A DNA stretch of 64,000 nucleotides from Saxidomus purpurata (Eukaryota; Mollusca; Bivalvia; Venerida; Veneridae): assembly GCA_022818135.1 (NCBI GenBank), contig JAFMSR010000012.1, forward strand, positions 5,763,768 to 5,827,767. Reading direction: 5' to 3'. Numbering within the stretch: position 1 is the stretch's first letter; every line of letters starts with the position of its first letter. This document shows positions 12,745 to 25,019 of the stretch, in pieces. A program made the translations under genes and the position numbers. Under the pieces are notes generated by a model that ran no database searches, was not told where the DNA came from, and saw only the letters and a program-made list of their open reading frames with translations.

Positions 12745-12790
12745 GGCGAGTAGGATAGCTCCCCTTTTCATAGAAAAGTCGAGCTAAAAA
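11776..12790 (-). mobile_element. Helitron-like element, family A copy 2, both ends present
   Basis: In minus orientation: 5' TTTTTAGCTCGACTTTTCTA at 12790; (GGCGTC)n microsatellite at 12,697-12,743; tandem core units (TTGACAG starting at 12063, 12230, 12391 and 12564, spacing 161-173 bp); GCAAGCACT; inverse subterminal motif AAAGTCGAGC; hairpin GCTGTC/GACAGC; terminus TCTTGT at 11776. About 1,015 bp, no open frame of note. It abuts an older family-C element. Confidence 0.8.
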
Positions 12791-13022
12791 CCAATTTGTA
12801 TAGATATATTTAAGAGCTTTTACAGTTTATAGTAGATTTACTTGGAACATTTCCTACGAAGAATTCATTTTCATGGATCATTCTAAAATTGCATGAAATG
12901 CTTTTCAAATTGAAAAAAATACCTGGAATATGGAAGATAATTTAAGCTTGAGCCCCATCATTTTTCTAAGCTTACATACGATGCATCATCATTGCTTTAC
13001 ATGTACAAACGATGCTAGTACA

Positions 13023-13070
13023 TAAGAATATAATATGTGTGTGAACAAGAGCTGTCAGATGACAGCACTC
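13023..13070 (-). mobile_element. Solo 3' end of a family A-type element
   Basis: The minus strand reads GTGCTGTCATCTGACAGCTC then TTGTT, the same hairpin and terminus as complete copies. No matching 5' end is found nearby. Confidence 0.5.
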
Positions 13071-13392
13071 CTATGGAGTTTCTCAATACTGAAATGAGAG
13101 GAAATAACAGGCATGACGTCATTAGCTGTATTCATGATGTCATGCTGTTTTTTTCAAATTTGACGATCAAATTTACATAGCAAACATACCATATTTTTTC
13201 GGCCGTTGACCGTCGGTTTTCCAATTCACTTCCGGCTTACTTTAGGGTGAAAGTCATGTAACAGCTGATCGGTACTGCAACTTTCGATTGGACGATTGAA
13301 CAATTGAAAGGATTACACAGGAAAGGGATCCGGCAAATCTTTATTTGTGGCCAGTCACCAGTTCTCTTTATTTGAAGTTTTTTAATTGATTA

Positions 13393-13698
13393 AAGTCCAA
13401 GGAGCGCAATTACAAGTAGCTCTTATCTACCAAGAAAGAAGTCTTACCAGCAGAAATGACCTTTATTTATACTAATACATGCACATCTTTGCATTTTAAA
13501 TCTACATGTTAGAAAAATAGCCCAGTATTTTGTCAATGATCTTTCATAAAATAAGAAAGGCTTTCTGGCAACTCTTTTACGTGAAGAAACGAATTAAAAA
13601 CGAAAGAAAAGCATTTAGAATGAAAAGAACATGGTTCTACCCTTATCCTATCAGTATTTTTTTCTATATCAGTAAATTCAAAGTGATCCTGGGACTTT
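13393..13698. mobile_element. TA-flanked MITE (AAGTCC ends), copy 2
   Basis: Left AAGTCCAAGGAGCGC (after TA at 13391-13392), right GTGATCCTGGGACTTT (before TA at 13699-13700). It is about 110 bp shorter than copy 1, mainly for lack of the 33-bp array. The 64-codon frame in it is not supported as a gene. Confidence 0.65.
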
Positions 13699-13890
13699 TA
13701 AGTACTTTATTGCAATGTTTATGATATTACGCAACGATAAGAGAACCGTTAAATATATCTTCATTCCACAATGCTGTAAGCATATTCAGTTACATTGTAG
13801 TAACACTTCAGTCTTAACACAAACAAAATGCTGCTTACATCAGTGTGCAGTTGCAGTTACAGTTTGTTTACATAGATTATAATAAAAAAA

Positions 13891-14120
13891 GAAGAGGGCC
13901 ATGATGGCCTATATCGCTCGCCGGAGTATCATTGCACTTTAAAAGATGAAAGTAGGTCAAAACTCATAATTAATTGCAGTCACAGGAATTACGAAAAATA
14001 AGTTTGCAAAACTGCATAAATAGTCGAAATTTCATGTCTCTACCATGAAAAACAAAAACTGGACCAAAGGTCAAGGTCAGACCAAGGCAAAAGCTGAAAT
14101 CTTGGTATCGCCAGGTTCAT
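13891..14120 (-). mobile_element. Family B-like Helitron-like fragment, 3' end only
   Basis: The plus strand reads GAAGAGGGCCATGATGGCCT, ATATCGCTCGCC, close to the family B terminus at 4534. The following 200 bp has degenerate GGTCAAGGTCAG-type core sequence. The 5' end is not found, so this is a truncated or decayed copy; the right border is approximate. Confidence 0.45.
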
Positions 14121-16189
14121 AGTATTTGGTAGGCATAATAACATTATACAAGTAAACAAGCGACAGAAAGATGTCTGTAAATGGGTTAAATCCCTTATCA
14201 TGATTTTTTTCTTTACTTACTGAAAGTGTCTGGAAAAAATACTGGCTAGTGCAGAAAGGTAATTTTGAATAAAAAAAGTTTCCTGTTGACCTTCTGACAG
14301 AACAATCACAACAAACACATTAGCTGCCTATTAGTTTCCTATATATTTGCCCTGAAATGCATGCGGACCTTGGCAGTACTTTCTAACAGACATACTTAAT
14401 AAACACTGACTGTCTTCTGTATTCCACAGGCAGGATCATATATATTTTTAGACAACTTCTGCAATTCATATTTAATGTCAAAATATAAGAAATTGTGTTT
14501 ATTAAGTGCAAACCTTTTTGAATTTTTTTAGGACGATAACTTTCAGCGGACAGTGAATGGAAAATGATTGCCTTCACAATACCATCCAATGGTATATATT
14601 TCTACATGGTTGTAATGAATGAAGCCCTGAATAAAAGAGAGGTGTCTCTTAGTTTAATTTATCATTATAAAGTCATGGTTATCTAGGTTATAACGATTAA
14701 TATCTAGATACCTTCCTCGAAGGGTGCGTTACTTGCCGTTCATTGGTCAACTGATAAATAAAGTTAATCAGACGTGGTTGCTTTATTGCTTTAATTATTC
14801 ATTGGCCAATCAGATCTTCTTTCGTCGAGGTTGAGCCGATGAACGTTTCTGAATATATTGCAGCCCACGTGACCATCCAATTTCGGATTTTGGACGACAT
14901 ATTTGTATAAAGCGAAGTTTCATGACATTTCTGAGGCACACAATTACAACAATGTTCCCAGTTACGTATGTATTTAGTTGATTTTAGATTGGTATGTGGT
15001 AAAATGATATGAAACTGCTAGTACAACATTGGCCTACACATGTTAAAATTGAAGAGATAAAGGGATGGAGTAAACAAAATATTTTCATGCTGAAGTATAC
15101 GATTTGAAACATCATGAGCAAGATGATAAACTGCTACTGGAACTAGTATTTTATATGTTTCAAAACGGCGTACGTAATATTGTTACACCGTAAGATTATA
15201 ATTATCTCAGTTAGTACGAGATTTTCAAGCCCTCGCCTTCAGTTCATTACTGTTATTTATGCACCTCATCCTTTGATGTAACAAACGTTTCCAACAGTTC
15301 CACTTATAATTTCTTAGTGTTTTGACACTACATCAGCTAACACACATAAACTTGTCACTTACATGACTACGGTTAATGGATAACACAAAAACATTTTATT
15401 GCAAAATACTTGATGAAATAAAGATAAACACCGAACAAAACCGAAAAATGTGCGAGATATTAACACATCACACCGCTCGTATATCAGAAACAAAATGTGC
15501 TGGAAATAAAAAAAAATCCGGTAACATCTTGATCAACAGTTACCATCTTTTTATTATTTCCTTACATACATGCCTACTCAATAATACTGTCTCACTTGTC
15601 CAGAATATTTTTTACGTCAACATGTGCTATGCACGTGCAAAACGCGGGACGCATTATGAGCAGATCGAAGCGATTAGTTTAATGGGTTTCTTGACATGAT
15701 CCCCTTAGTCGAGTTTATTTCGAATTCTACAGGATGCTGAGAGAAAATCTGCGGTTCATGGTTTTCAAAATAAACATATAATCCATTAAGCCATGTAGGA
15801 GGAAGATCTTTTTAAACAACAAAAACCAATGGCATGCACGTTAGAGTAAATACAGAAACTCTGCAGGAATTGTCCTGCTGGTGGTGGTACAGCTTTCGTT
15901 AACAATATTGTCTCTATTTCATTTACGGAGCGTGTGTCTATCTTGTAATATTTATAACAAAAATGAATGAAATAAATACAATAATATTAGTTACGAAGCA
16001 CACAACATGTACCATAATAAAATAGTATACGTTTTAGCGTCAGTCTTTTGCTTTAAATTTCACAATGCAGCGCTATGAAATGAAATAATGCTGTCGGTAA
16101 AACATGCTCTATCTCTATCACTAAACAGTCTTAGTTAAACATGTCAGCTGTAACATTTCATAGTGTCGTAACATAGTCTGTCTGTTACT
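14121..16189. other. No supported gene apart from the promoter-like cluster
   Basis: The longest frame (15376-15699, plus, 107 codons) has no recognised motif and sits in AT-rich sequence. It lies 420 bp downstream of the promoter-like cluster, but nothing connects the two. Confidence 0.5.
14720..14960 (+). promoter_or_regulatory. Promoter-like cluster: CCAAT boxes, CACGTG E-box, TATAAAG
   Basis: Within about 200 bp: ATTGGTCAAC (about 14,740), CATTGGCCAATCAG (about 14,801), GCCCACGTGACC (about 14,863) and TATAAAG at 14906-14912. An ATG in good context (ACAACAATGT, 14952-14954) follows, with a donor-like GTATGT 13 bases after it. Order and spacing look like a core promoter on the plus strand, but no downstream exons were recognised. 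Confidence 0.35.
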
Positions 16190-16194
16190 GACTT

Positions 16195-16265
16195 GATTCA
16201 CATAACAATTGCTGGCTATAAGAGTCCTGGCAAACGGATGCTTAAACCACTAGACCAAGCAATAG
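16195..16265 (-). repeat. tRNA-derived SINE fragment
   Basis: The minus strand reads TTGGTCTAGTGGTTTAAGCA then TCCGTTTGCC, an A-box-like tRNA start (TGGTCTAGTGG). A weak B-box-like GTGAATCAAGTC follows about 40 bases later. No cloverleaf can be closed, so it is a SINE or tRNA relic rather than a tRNA gene. Confidence 0.45.
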
Positions 16266-19200
16266 ATATGTTATGTATGCTGTAATTGGTAATAGTGCTG
16301 ACTAAGCACATTTTAATTACTGTAAATCATTCATTAAGTTAATCCAATGACACAGGAACTGTCGTGAAATTTTTCTCCGGGTCCAATCTCAATTTTTCTG
16401 CAAAAAGACTATATTATGAATCAAGTCTCAATGAAATGTAGTTAATATTAGATCTTCATCTATTATAGTTTTCCCAGTTAGCCATGAGTCTGAAACAGTC
16501 AGTATAATTATCAATCGTTTTACCTAACGTGCACATTTACGAAATTTCTTGAAGGGATCCGTTCTGAGGAACAATGCCGCTGTGAAAGAATTGTTTGGTG
16601 AACCAGTTGAAAACAATGGAAGAAAATTCGATATCCTTGTGTAAATATTCACAGAAGAGTTCTACAAATAATATTAACGCACCTGGCAAAACTTTCATGG
16701 AAACAGTACCCAATGTGAGGCAGATTGGTTAATATAAGTGCAATCAACTCAGTTAATTAGTGTTACAATTGTTTATTTAGACAATCATAACTAATACACG
16801 GTTTGAATCATCTGATACCGGAGAACAACTGGAAACAGTATTGAAAGAAAACATTCGGTCGGTCTAAGACCGGTAACAAATCACGCTGCACTCGAGATGA
16901 ATGTATCAAATAGCAGATAGAATGTCGGTCGTTGAGTAAACATAAATCTCTACTTTTTCAAGAGTAAGCTGCTGTATTCTGTGTCTAAAAATGATCGTAG
17001 AATTATAACAGTATGTAACCACCTGTGATGTATCGTTGAAGGGAATTTGAAGAAGGAATTGCATATAAAAACACTAACTCGCGAAAGTTTAGATTATAAA
17101 ATATGAATCCGAGGCTGGTTTATAGGTTGCTTTAATTCTTTATACTAAAAAGCCATAAACTCTCTGCAGTTTGTTTAAAAGTCATGAATACAGAGTGAAA
17201 AATTGGATTTATTGTAATGGTTCAGAAAAAAATCAAAATGTGAGAGTTTTGCACTTTATCACTACTCGATACCCATTAAAGATTATGTTATGACTATTTT
17301 ATCGCTTTCAATTTGAAATATTTACCATTATCTTGATAAATTGCATTTAATTTTGAAAGTGCTTGATGTTACAATAAACCGAGGCCATACACACAGTTTT
17401 TTAGTTTGTTTTACAACTAACCTCTTATTAGATTATTATTTGTTTAATAACTCGTGTATAGCTTATTTGTGATAGAAGTACACGCTTCTCATCCACGTTG
17501 GCTAAACCTAACTCAAAAAAGAAAAAAAAAATAACGTCAGGGTAATAGACCAAGACAAAAATGAACCAACTCACAACAGTTTGGAGTTTTACCCTCTTTG
17601 ATTGTAAATATTTCCCCAACTCTATGAGAGCGTTCTAAAACCAAAGATTGATTCATCTAGGTTAGCATAACGTGCGAACCAAGTTTTCTAGTTTTTCAGA
17701 AACTGGCATTAATACGTCGCGAACTGTGTTTCCGTCTTGGTGACATGTTTCATTGAACATTGCATTCGTCAAGAAAGCAGGTGCCAAACGCCGACATTAT
17801 TTGAATAAACGGATTCTCAAAAATTCCAAGAAGTTGTGAACTATCACTGATCTTTTTAAACACCAAGGTCGCTTCGAGGGATCGAACTTCAAAAGGAACA
17901 AGGATACTGCTCAAACCATAGGTCAAGCTAGACTAACAACACCTGACATCGTCGCGAATTCACCTCGGCGGGTGGTTGGGCGAAAACGCGACAGACTTCG
18001 TTATTTGGTCCAAAGATTGCATTGCTGAGAACTTTATCTTGCTTGATCTAGAATACCAATTAAAATTAGTGTAACAGTTTTCTTTATTCAATCGGGTCAT
18101 GTCATAGGCATTATTCCCGGGTTATTTTAACAGTCTCATATAAAATATTTGGTCAAGCAAATTAAATAAATCTTTTAAATGAGTGTACTAATGTAAAATA
18201 TCGTTGTCGGATAAATTTCAAGAGTTTATTGCCTTAAATAAATCAACTTACATGTGTAAAAACTATATATATTAATTAAGGTATTTAAATATAACTTTAT
18301 TATGATTATTATATTAAAATATTTTGTTAAACCACGTGAATTCTCCAGCCAGGATGAACTATGTACACCCGTTACGTAATGAACTTTCTTTGATGTTTAT
18401 ATTTATCTTGTGAAAGGCATTTAATTCTGCATCATAACTCCGGCGCCTCTTGAAATCTCGTTATATTGAAGTGTGTTGAGCCGCGCTAAATTGGTGTTTA
18501 ATGTTGCATTTTACGTATTAAAAATTTGTCTATTGTTACTTGCTAAAGAGATGATCAATGGGCACGGGTTGTGTATGACAGTGAGAACAACAAAATGCAC
18601 GTGTTACTCAAGTATTAAATTTATATTTTACAAATTTGATATGTTTTCAATGAAGTCTGTAACAGCATGGGAAAAGACATAACGAACTTTTTGTACCAGC
18701 TTTAAACATTGCAGAGTGACTGTTTTCATCTGAAGGATGGCAACATTATTTTTTCAAAGCCATATATCTACTGGTCGTGAAGGTATTTCGAAAGATGGAA
18801 AGCAAAACAAAACTACTGGTATATATCTATTGTCATCGTTTGTGGTTACAGCGGAAGGAAATGCTGCAAGTGAGACAATACTAAATCTATTTCTTTTATC
18901 ATACATATATTGCGTACATTTAACATAACGTTCAAGTTTTTGCGACCGATGTTAGAGCCTTTCTTCCGTCCCTCTTGATATTCCTGACTTACCCATACCG
19001 AACAAGTGTGAAAGCAACTACTCGAAAGGTTACACATGATTTTGACACACTGGCTTTCGCACAAGCATTTTTCAGCAGCAGTTTCAGAATAAAATGTCAC
19101 CTTAAAATTTACAATCTTGTAAACTCGAGTGCATCTCAAGTGAAAAGTCATAAAAAAATAATAAAATTTTCGAGACTGCACTTTATCATCTTGTCAGATG

Positions 19201-22200
19201 AGTGGTTGTAAAAATACAATGCAGTATAAATTATACACCTAAGGTATAAGAAAACAATGTTCGAGAAAAAGCAATAAGATCAAGACAGAACAATTACAAG
19301 CATATGTAAAAACTCCAAACCGTTGTTTATTAGCCGATAAGCTATGCTTAAAGTGACAGTATTTTTATTCTAGTTCATGAGTTTTTCATGCAGATATCTG
19401 TAACAACTACGTCACGTGCATGAGACATTTTTGACATTATAAGTGTCATGTCAGTCTTTTACCGGTCTGCGCCTCAACCCTTCGTTTATTCGAAATTTAT
19501 AGAGCTTATATTGACAAATGGGCCGAAAAATCAAGCAAGCAAGTGTTGCTTTGTTTTTTCTAGTTAAATTTAGCCCAGACTAATCTAAAACGTGATGTTC
19601 CAGAAATGTCATCTTTCATCGTGTTTGTAAACTTAACTGCTGTTTCTTTTCAGACTGTAAACTATATCTACCGCCAATCCGAGTACTACACATACCACAA
19701 CCAAAAACTTGTCTTATTATGGTCAAACTTTACTCCATTTAACAAGTTTAAACCCCGAGCTTTTATATTTGACCCCTACCCCACAGTGGAGTCTCTTTTA
19801 GGTTACTGACTATAACATAACAATTTTGTTGAAATACCGACGAACATTTAGATACCTTTCAGCGGTTCTAAGGGTGACCTTATCACCGGAATTTTACTGT
19901 AATTAAAACTCGTTCCCAAAATATTATGAAACCATCAGTCAAAATAACAAAATGTAGATCAACATGCAGATCATCTTATTGATTTTAGAGATTTCATTTT
20001 AATCATAGAGAAGAGGGAAACCATAAACCCAACAATTATGACTAATGGGTCGAATTCACTTGATAACGAATCCATTGAACTTGATTTGCGATGACATATC
20101 ATATTTATCTTTGATAGGACTCCCGTCAATGTTCAAAACGATCCTGTTATCGGTAATTATCTTGATTCATTGGCAACTCTTCGCTTCCGTACATGAGTGA
20201 TGCGAATTTCGGTCCGTAGACATCTGTTTGCACTTACATTTATAATGAATATACATGTATATTTGAAGTTTACATTTCTTGACCTTGAAGGTCTCATCCA
20301 CAAATTCAAGCTAACATATTTGCTCTTATGGACGGATCTTTATAAAATTTGCTTAAAATCAAAATCAAATTCTTGACCTTGACAAACATGTTTGTAACTA
20401 TTTGAACACACTGTAAGCCATACAATTGTGCACTTTCCACGAAATGCGTGCGATTAATTTTTTTAGCGAATTCGTCATAAGAAAACGACTGATACAAGCT
20501 TACCTACGTGTATTTTGCGCACTCAGTAAACACACAGAAGGTGAATTCCATTGTATATCTATGTTTCATCTTGAGTGACTCTCAAAATTTCAACGCCTTT
20601 AATTTGTGCTCTTCATTTGAACATCTGCAGCAAATACATAACTTGTGGTGATATGATTCTTGTCTACTTATTCTATATGAAATTTGCTTGATTTTTACAA
20701 AGGAATCTTACATAAACTTAATTATTTTGGAGTCTGAAATGCGTGTAAATAACACTTGTACTGTAGTAATGTTGATAACAGACACAGATCGCTGTCGAAC
20801 TGTTTACCAGTTAAAAGCACGACTTTTGCTTTCTATGAACCAAATGAACAAATACTTTTGAACTTTGATCTTGTAAAACAATCCACAGTGTTCTTTTTTG
20901 ATCTTCTTTATTTTAGCTTTTACTCCGTTACACACAGTTATCTGCGCGTACAGGCATAAGTCAAAACATATAACAGATTATGATCCAAACTGTTGGAAAC
21001 TGACGAAGAAATTCCTATAGACGATAGACAGCTCAATATCGAGCCAGACATAATGTCAGTGATGAGTGAAATAGGAAAGTATGAACAATTATAACTGTTA
21101 CAGATGGCTTAAACCTTGTTTTTTTTCTTTATACACAATTTCAATGAACTACTGGAACTCTTACTTAGGTAATAAGTAGGTTATGAGTGTTTTGTGGCAT
21201 ACTTTGGCCATAGCTTTCCGATAAATTTCTTCAAGTATTGAGCATTTGTGCTGTGAACATATGCTTAATCTGACGTCATCTGACATGACGTTGTTGTAAC
21301 ACATGTCTACTTCCTGTCAAACACTTCCAAACGCGAGTAATCAGAAGTCAACTTAAAGATGCAAAACTAAATAATATTGGCCGTAGGATTCATACCAAAC
21401 GATTGCAAACATTGAAACTGGTTAAAACTTTACGATAGCCTGTTTGAAATACTGCTGCAGAGAAACAAGCGAATGCTATTGTATTTCCTTAAATTGACAT
21501 GGGTGGTCTTTTTGTCCTACTTTTGTGTTAGCACGTTTCCGTAAACGTCGCACATCATCTAAAGTCACGTGCTTCCAAATATAATTGGGAAGCGAAAACG
21601 CTTCACTGGCGCATAAAACCATACTTTAAACTTTTTTCGTCTTTGAAAACAGACAGCTATATCCATAAAAAAGTTTCATGCAATTAGCATGTAAGAAACA
21701 TATCCCATACAAAAGAGAAGACTCCGACCCACATTGCTGTTTCACTATATCATTTTTTTCCTACTTATAAACTCCGGATTAAAAAAATACTCGCTTTGGA
21801 TTTAATAAATCTAATTGGATCTTAAAATGCACACTAAATGTGAAGCCTTAAAATTAATTACATGTATACGTAAGAAGAAGTTTATTTGTTTAAAACTGTG
21901 AGTCAAGAACTGCGTAACTATTAATCGAACGTTTGCACTTTCACGAAATAACGATTTTGACTAGATGTAATCGGAATCTGTAGTACTGTGATAAGCTATG
22001 CATGCACTTCACACTTTGCAGTTTATTAATAATACACTTGATATCTGTAAAACATGCAATTTACAGTTATACCTCTTGTGTGGTATCATTTCAATGACAT
22101 GACAGTAAAGCAGGCCTTCAAGCGACGAAAACAACATGAAGAGGATTTCATTAACGGAATTTTGATATGTGAAAATATCCGAAAAGTACTGTATTAAATT

Positions 22201-22861
22201 TCACTGTTGCAAATCCCCTTAAGCCCTGTCTATGGACATATGACAAAGCAAATATGGTGCTACTTCCGGAGCAAACTCCAACAGTACCTATATACTATTG
22301 TTTGAATTTTTATATCCAGAAATAAAGATGAGTGGACTTCCCGCCAAATCACCCAAATTTTACATGTACCGGATAATATAATTGTGTTCTTTAATCAAAA
22401 TTAATTTGTCATATCTATAAGGTCAAGGGGCTGGATAAAGGTGTCATATATGCCAAGATAACCCTTAATTCAGACATAACCCCTTCTCTGATAAGGAGCC
22501 CTTGTCCAATTTTTCTAAATAGATACAGTAGATCAAATTGCATTTAGTAAAAGTGATAACAATTCAGCGGTCAAACTAAGTGATATTTAGTGAGTGAGTG
22601 AAATGTACGGAACAAAAATCGTCGGATGTCAACATGTGAAAAAGAATTCTTATAGATCTAATTCCAATGTAGAAGACGTTTTTTTGCAACCCAATGATGA
22701 TATCGAACATTTACATGAACAACGAGCAGTGCCAACAGCGTGCGTACAATGAAAGACAATTTATACATATGCATATACGAATTATCTCTAATTAGAGAAA
22801 CATCAATGACCACAACTGACATGTCTGCATGAGTATATATACATGTTTGTATCGTTTAACG
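16266..22861. other. 6.6 kb with only a SINE fragment
   Basis: Apart from the SINE near 17.9 kb and a diverged inverted-repeat arm near 19,320, nothing was recognised. Overlapping frames at 18,737-19,211 on both strands have no family features. A CRE/E-box-like patch (GACGTCATCTGACATGACG) is near 21,272. Confidence 0.5.
17868..17945 (-). repeat. tRNA-derived SINE fragment with good B box
   Basis: The minus strand contains AGTTCGATCCC, a near-perfect pol III B box, at about 17,877-17,887. It is preceded by TTAGTCTAGCTTGACC about 50-60 bases upstream. Acceptor stem pairing is not evident. Confidence 0.4.
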
Positions 22862-22920
22862 ACATCACCTAGAGCAGTGCAAAGTAGAACGCCTCAGACC
22901 ACTCGGGCAATGCAACGGCC
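22862..22920 (-). repeat. tRNA-Leu/Ser-like SINE fragment
   Basis: The minus strand has TTGCCCGAGTGGTCTGAGGC, close to the D-arm/A-box region of class II tRNAs (GGCCGAGTGGTCTAAGGC). The B box downstream is degenerate (GTTAAACGATAC). No intact cloverleaf. Confidence 0.5.
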
Positions 22921-24946
22921 CCAAAAACGGTTTCGCTATATTTGACTGCGAAATACACACAAGTACGTGAAACCTAAAAAATGCTGATGCCGAACCTCAT
23001 CCAAAAGGTTACTATTGAATCGCGTGTGGTGCACATGGTATTGGCTATATACCGTGCATAAATGAAAGTAGGTATATAATATTGTAACATGGTAAGACAA
23101 GCAAATGTGATCATAATCATTATTGTCATCAACAACTTTTCATTAATTTCTCATATTACATGTTCATAAAACCAAACATATTTCCTTTCTTGGCATACGG
23201 AGTAAAGGTAAGTGTCTGTTTGGAGAAATAATTTCTAAAATCGCAACTAAAGCAACATAACGAATATTTCAATATTCACACAGATTCCAAAACGAGACTC
23301 CGTATTTGATGTTTTCATTAAAAGAAATCACTTTGCACGAGTTCAGATTTCGAGAAATTGTGATGTAACGAAATCTGATTAAGATCTCCGGGAAGATACA
23401 TCAAAAGTAAATATTTCACACTGATACTTGAAAAACAAATACTTGAGCATATAACAGAGAACTCTTGTTTGCGACAAGTAGATAAAACAAAACGTAAGAC
23501 TGTTTGATTTTCATGCAATGGGTTTTAAATTTGTTGGAATTTTAGTTCGTGAGAAAGGGACCCGGTATATCCAAGTATCATGATAAAATATAAAGCATAA
23601 TGTATTTTCATTTGCCTACTTGAATAACATTCAGTTTATTTAAATCAGACAAATATAGATATTTAATAACTTCTTCAAGAGGAAAATAAGGAAAATATTG
23701 TTACACATGAGATAAAACCAGCGCCTTTGAAACGTTTCTTTGGTTGCGAAAACAGTTTAGAAGGCACATTGAACATTGCATCTTACAGTGAAAATATAAA
23801 TGTTGACGATGTGTTACCAACTTTTATATCAACTGATCACAATTACAGCGGTTGTCTAAAAATACTTTTCCGTCTTATGATAGTAACCTCCCCTGTTTAC
23901 ACTTGCACCATTTGTAAAACTTATAATGTTTGAATATTCGGAAGGAAGTTAGAGATGGTATAAGTAGTAAAGAAATTTGGTTAATTGTGTAAAGTAAGAT
24001 GATTGATTATATGATTTGATTTATACTAATATTGCGAAAGTAAAATATGACAAATTGCTCTCGAGACCAATTCCAGATTAAGACAATCTCATGAAAGAAA
24101 GAGGGACACTGTCACGTTGTGGAATTAAATGTCTCGCTAAATGATACTATCTCCATAGCTCTAGTGGTATCCTTAGGCGAACGAGCTACCACTGCAACAT
24201 GAAAGCACTATGTACTAAACGCAAAAAGTAACCAACGTCTTCTGTTCAGTGAAAGGTACACAGAGAATGTCTTTGTTAGGTCTAACTGTTGGCGAAAAGT
24301 AGAGTCCAAATTACATGCAAAAATAATTTTTATTAGAATCTATTTGTATCTGATAAATTTAGATGATAATCTTTAAAAACATTCATCATCAAAAACATTC
24401 ATCATTCCGAAAAGATAACCTGGATTAGGATAATAGATATAGATCTAGTTAAAAGATATTTTTTCTTGATTGCTCTTAAGGGATAAAGTTATGTTTTGTT
24501 TACGAATTAAAGAAAGAGGATTGTATCATATGTCACCGTGATGTCATGTGAACTTAACAATGTAGGAAAAATGAATGTAGACGTTATGCAAAATATCGTG
24601 GTCATAATAACACACAAAACAGCTAAATAAGATAAAATGGGCAACGGTTGGGTCTGTTCTGCAAACAATAGTTCCCGAAGACTAAACTGCATTACTCACA
24701 TGCAAATTAACCTTCTGGAATATTTTAATGCACAACTGAATTAACCTTCGTGCAACTAAAATATAAAACTAGTCTTTTATGATATCCGAGCCACTTTCAA
24801 ACAAATAAAGAAATAATAAAATGTGATAATGCAGTTGTGTTCTTTAACAATATAGATTGTATTAATGTAATCTTTTATATCCTAAAATACTTTCTGACAT
24901 ATTTGCACCACACACATCGAACGTTGTCAAAGCATACTTGCGATTC
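22921..24946. other. No supported gene
   Basis: AT-rich. A weak tRNA-like phrase near 24,157-24,190 (AGCTCTAGTGGTATCC) is the only item; frames of 60-70 codons have no features. Confidence 0.5.
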
Positions 24947-25019
24947 TGTTTGCTGAGATAGGCGTCTCTCTTTGCCGTCGGTAAGACCCTGGTTCTTATT
25001 TCTAAACGCCTATCCAATT
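24947..25019 (+). repeat. tRNA-like hairpin element
   Basis: GATAGGCGT (about 24,957) pairs with AACGCCTATC (about 25,007-25,016). Between them is GACCCTGGTTCTTATTTC, B-box-like. It could be a short tRNA-derived SINE; no A box of good quality. Confidence 0.3.

Noticed and set aside
15376..15699. 107-codon frame downstream of the promoter-like cluster
   Set aside because: No motif, no good acceptor, Asn/Lys/Ile-rich as expected for AT-rich random sequence.
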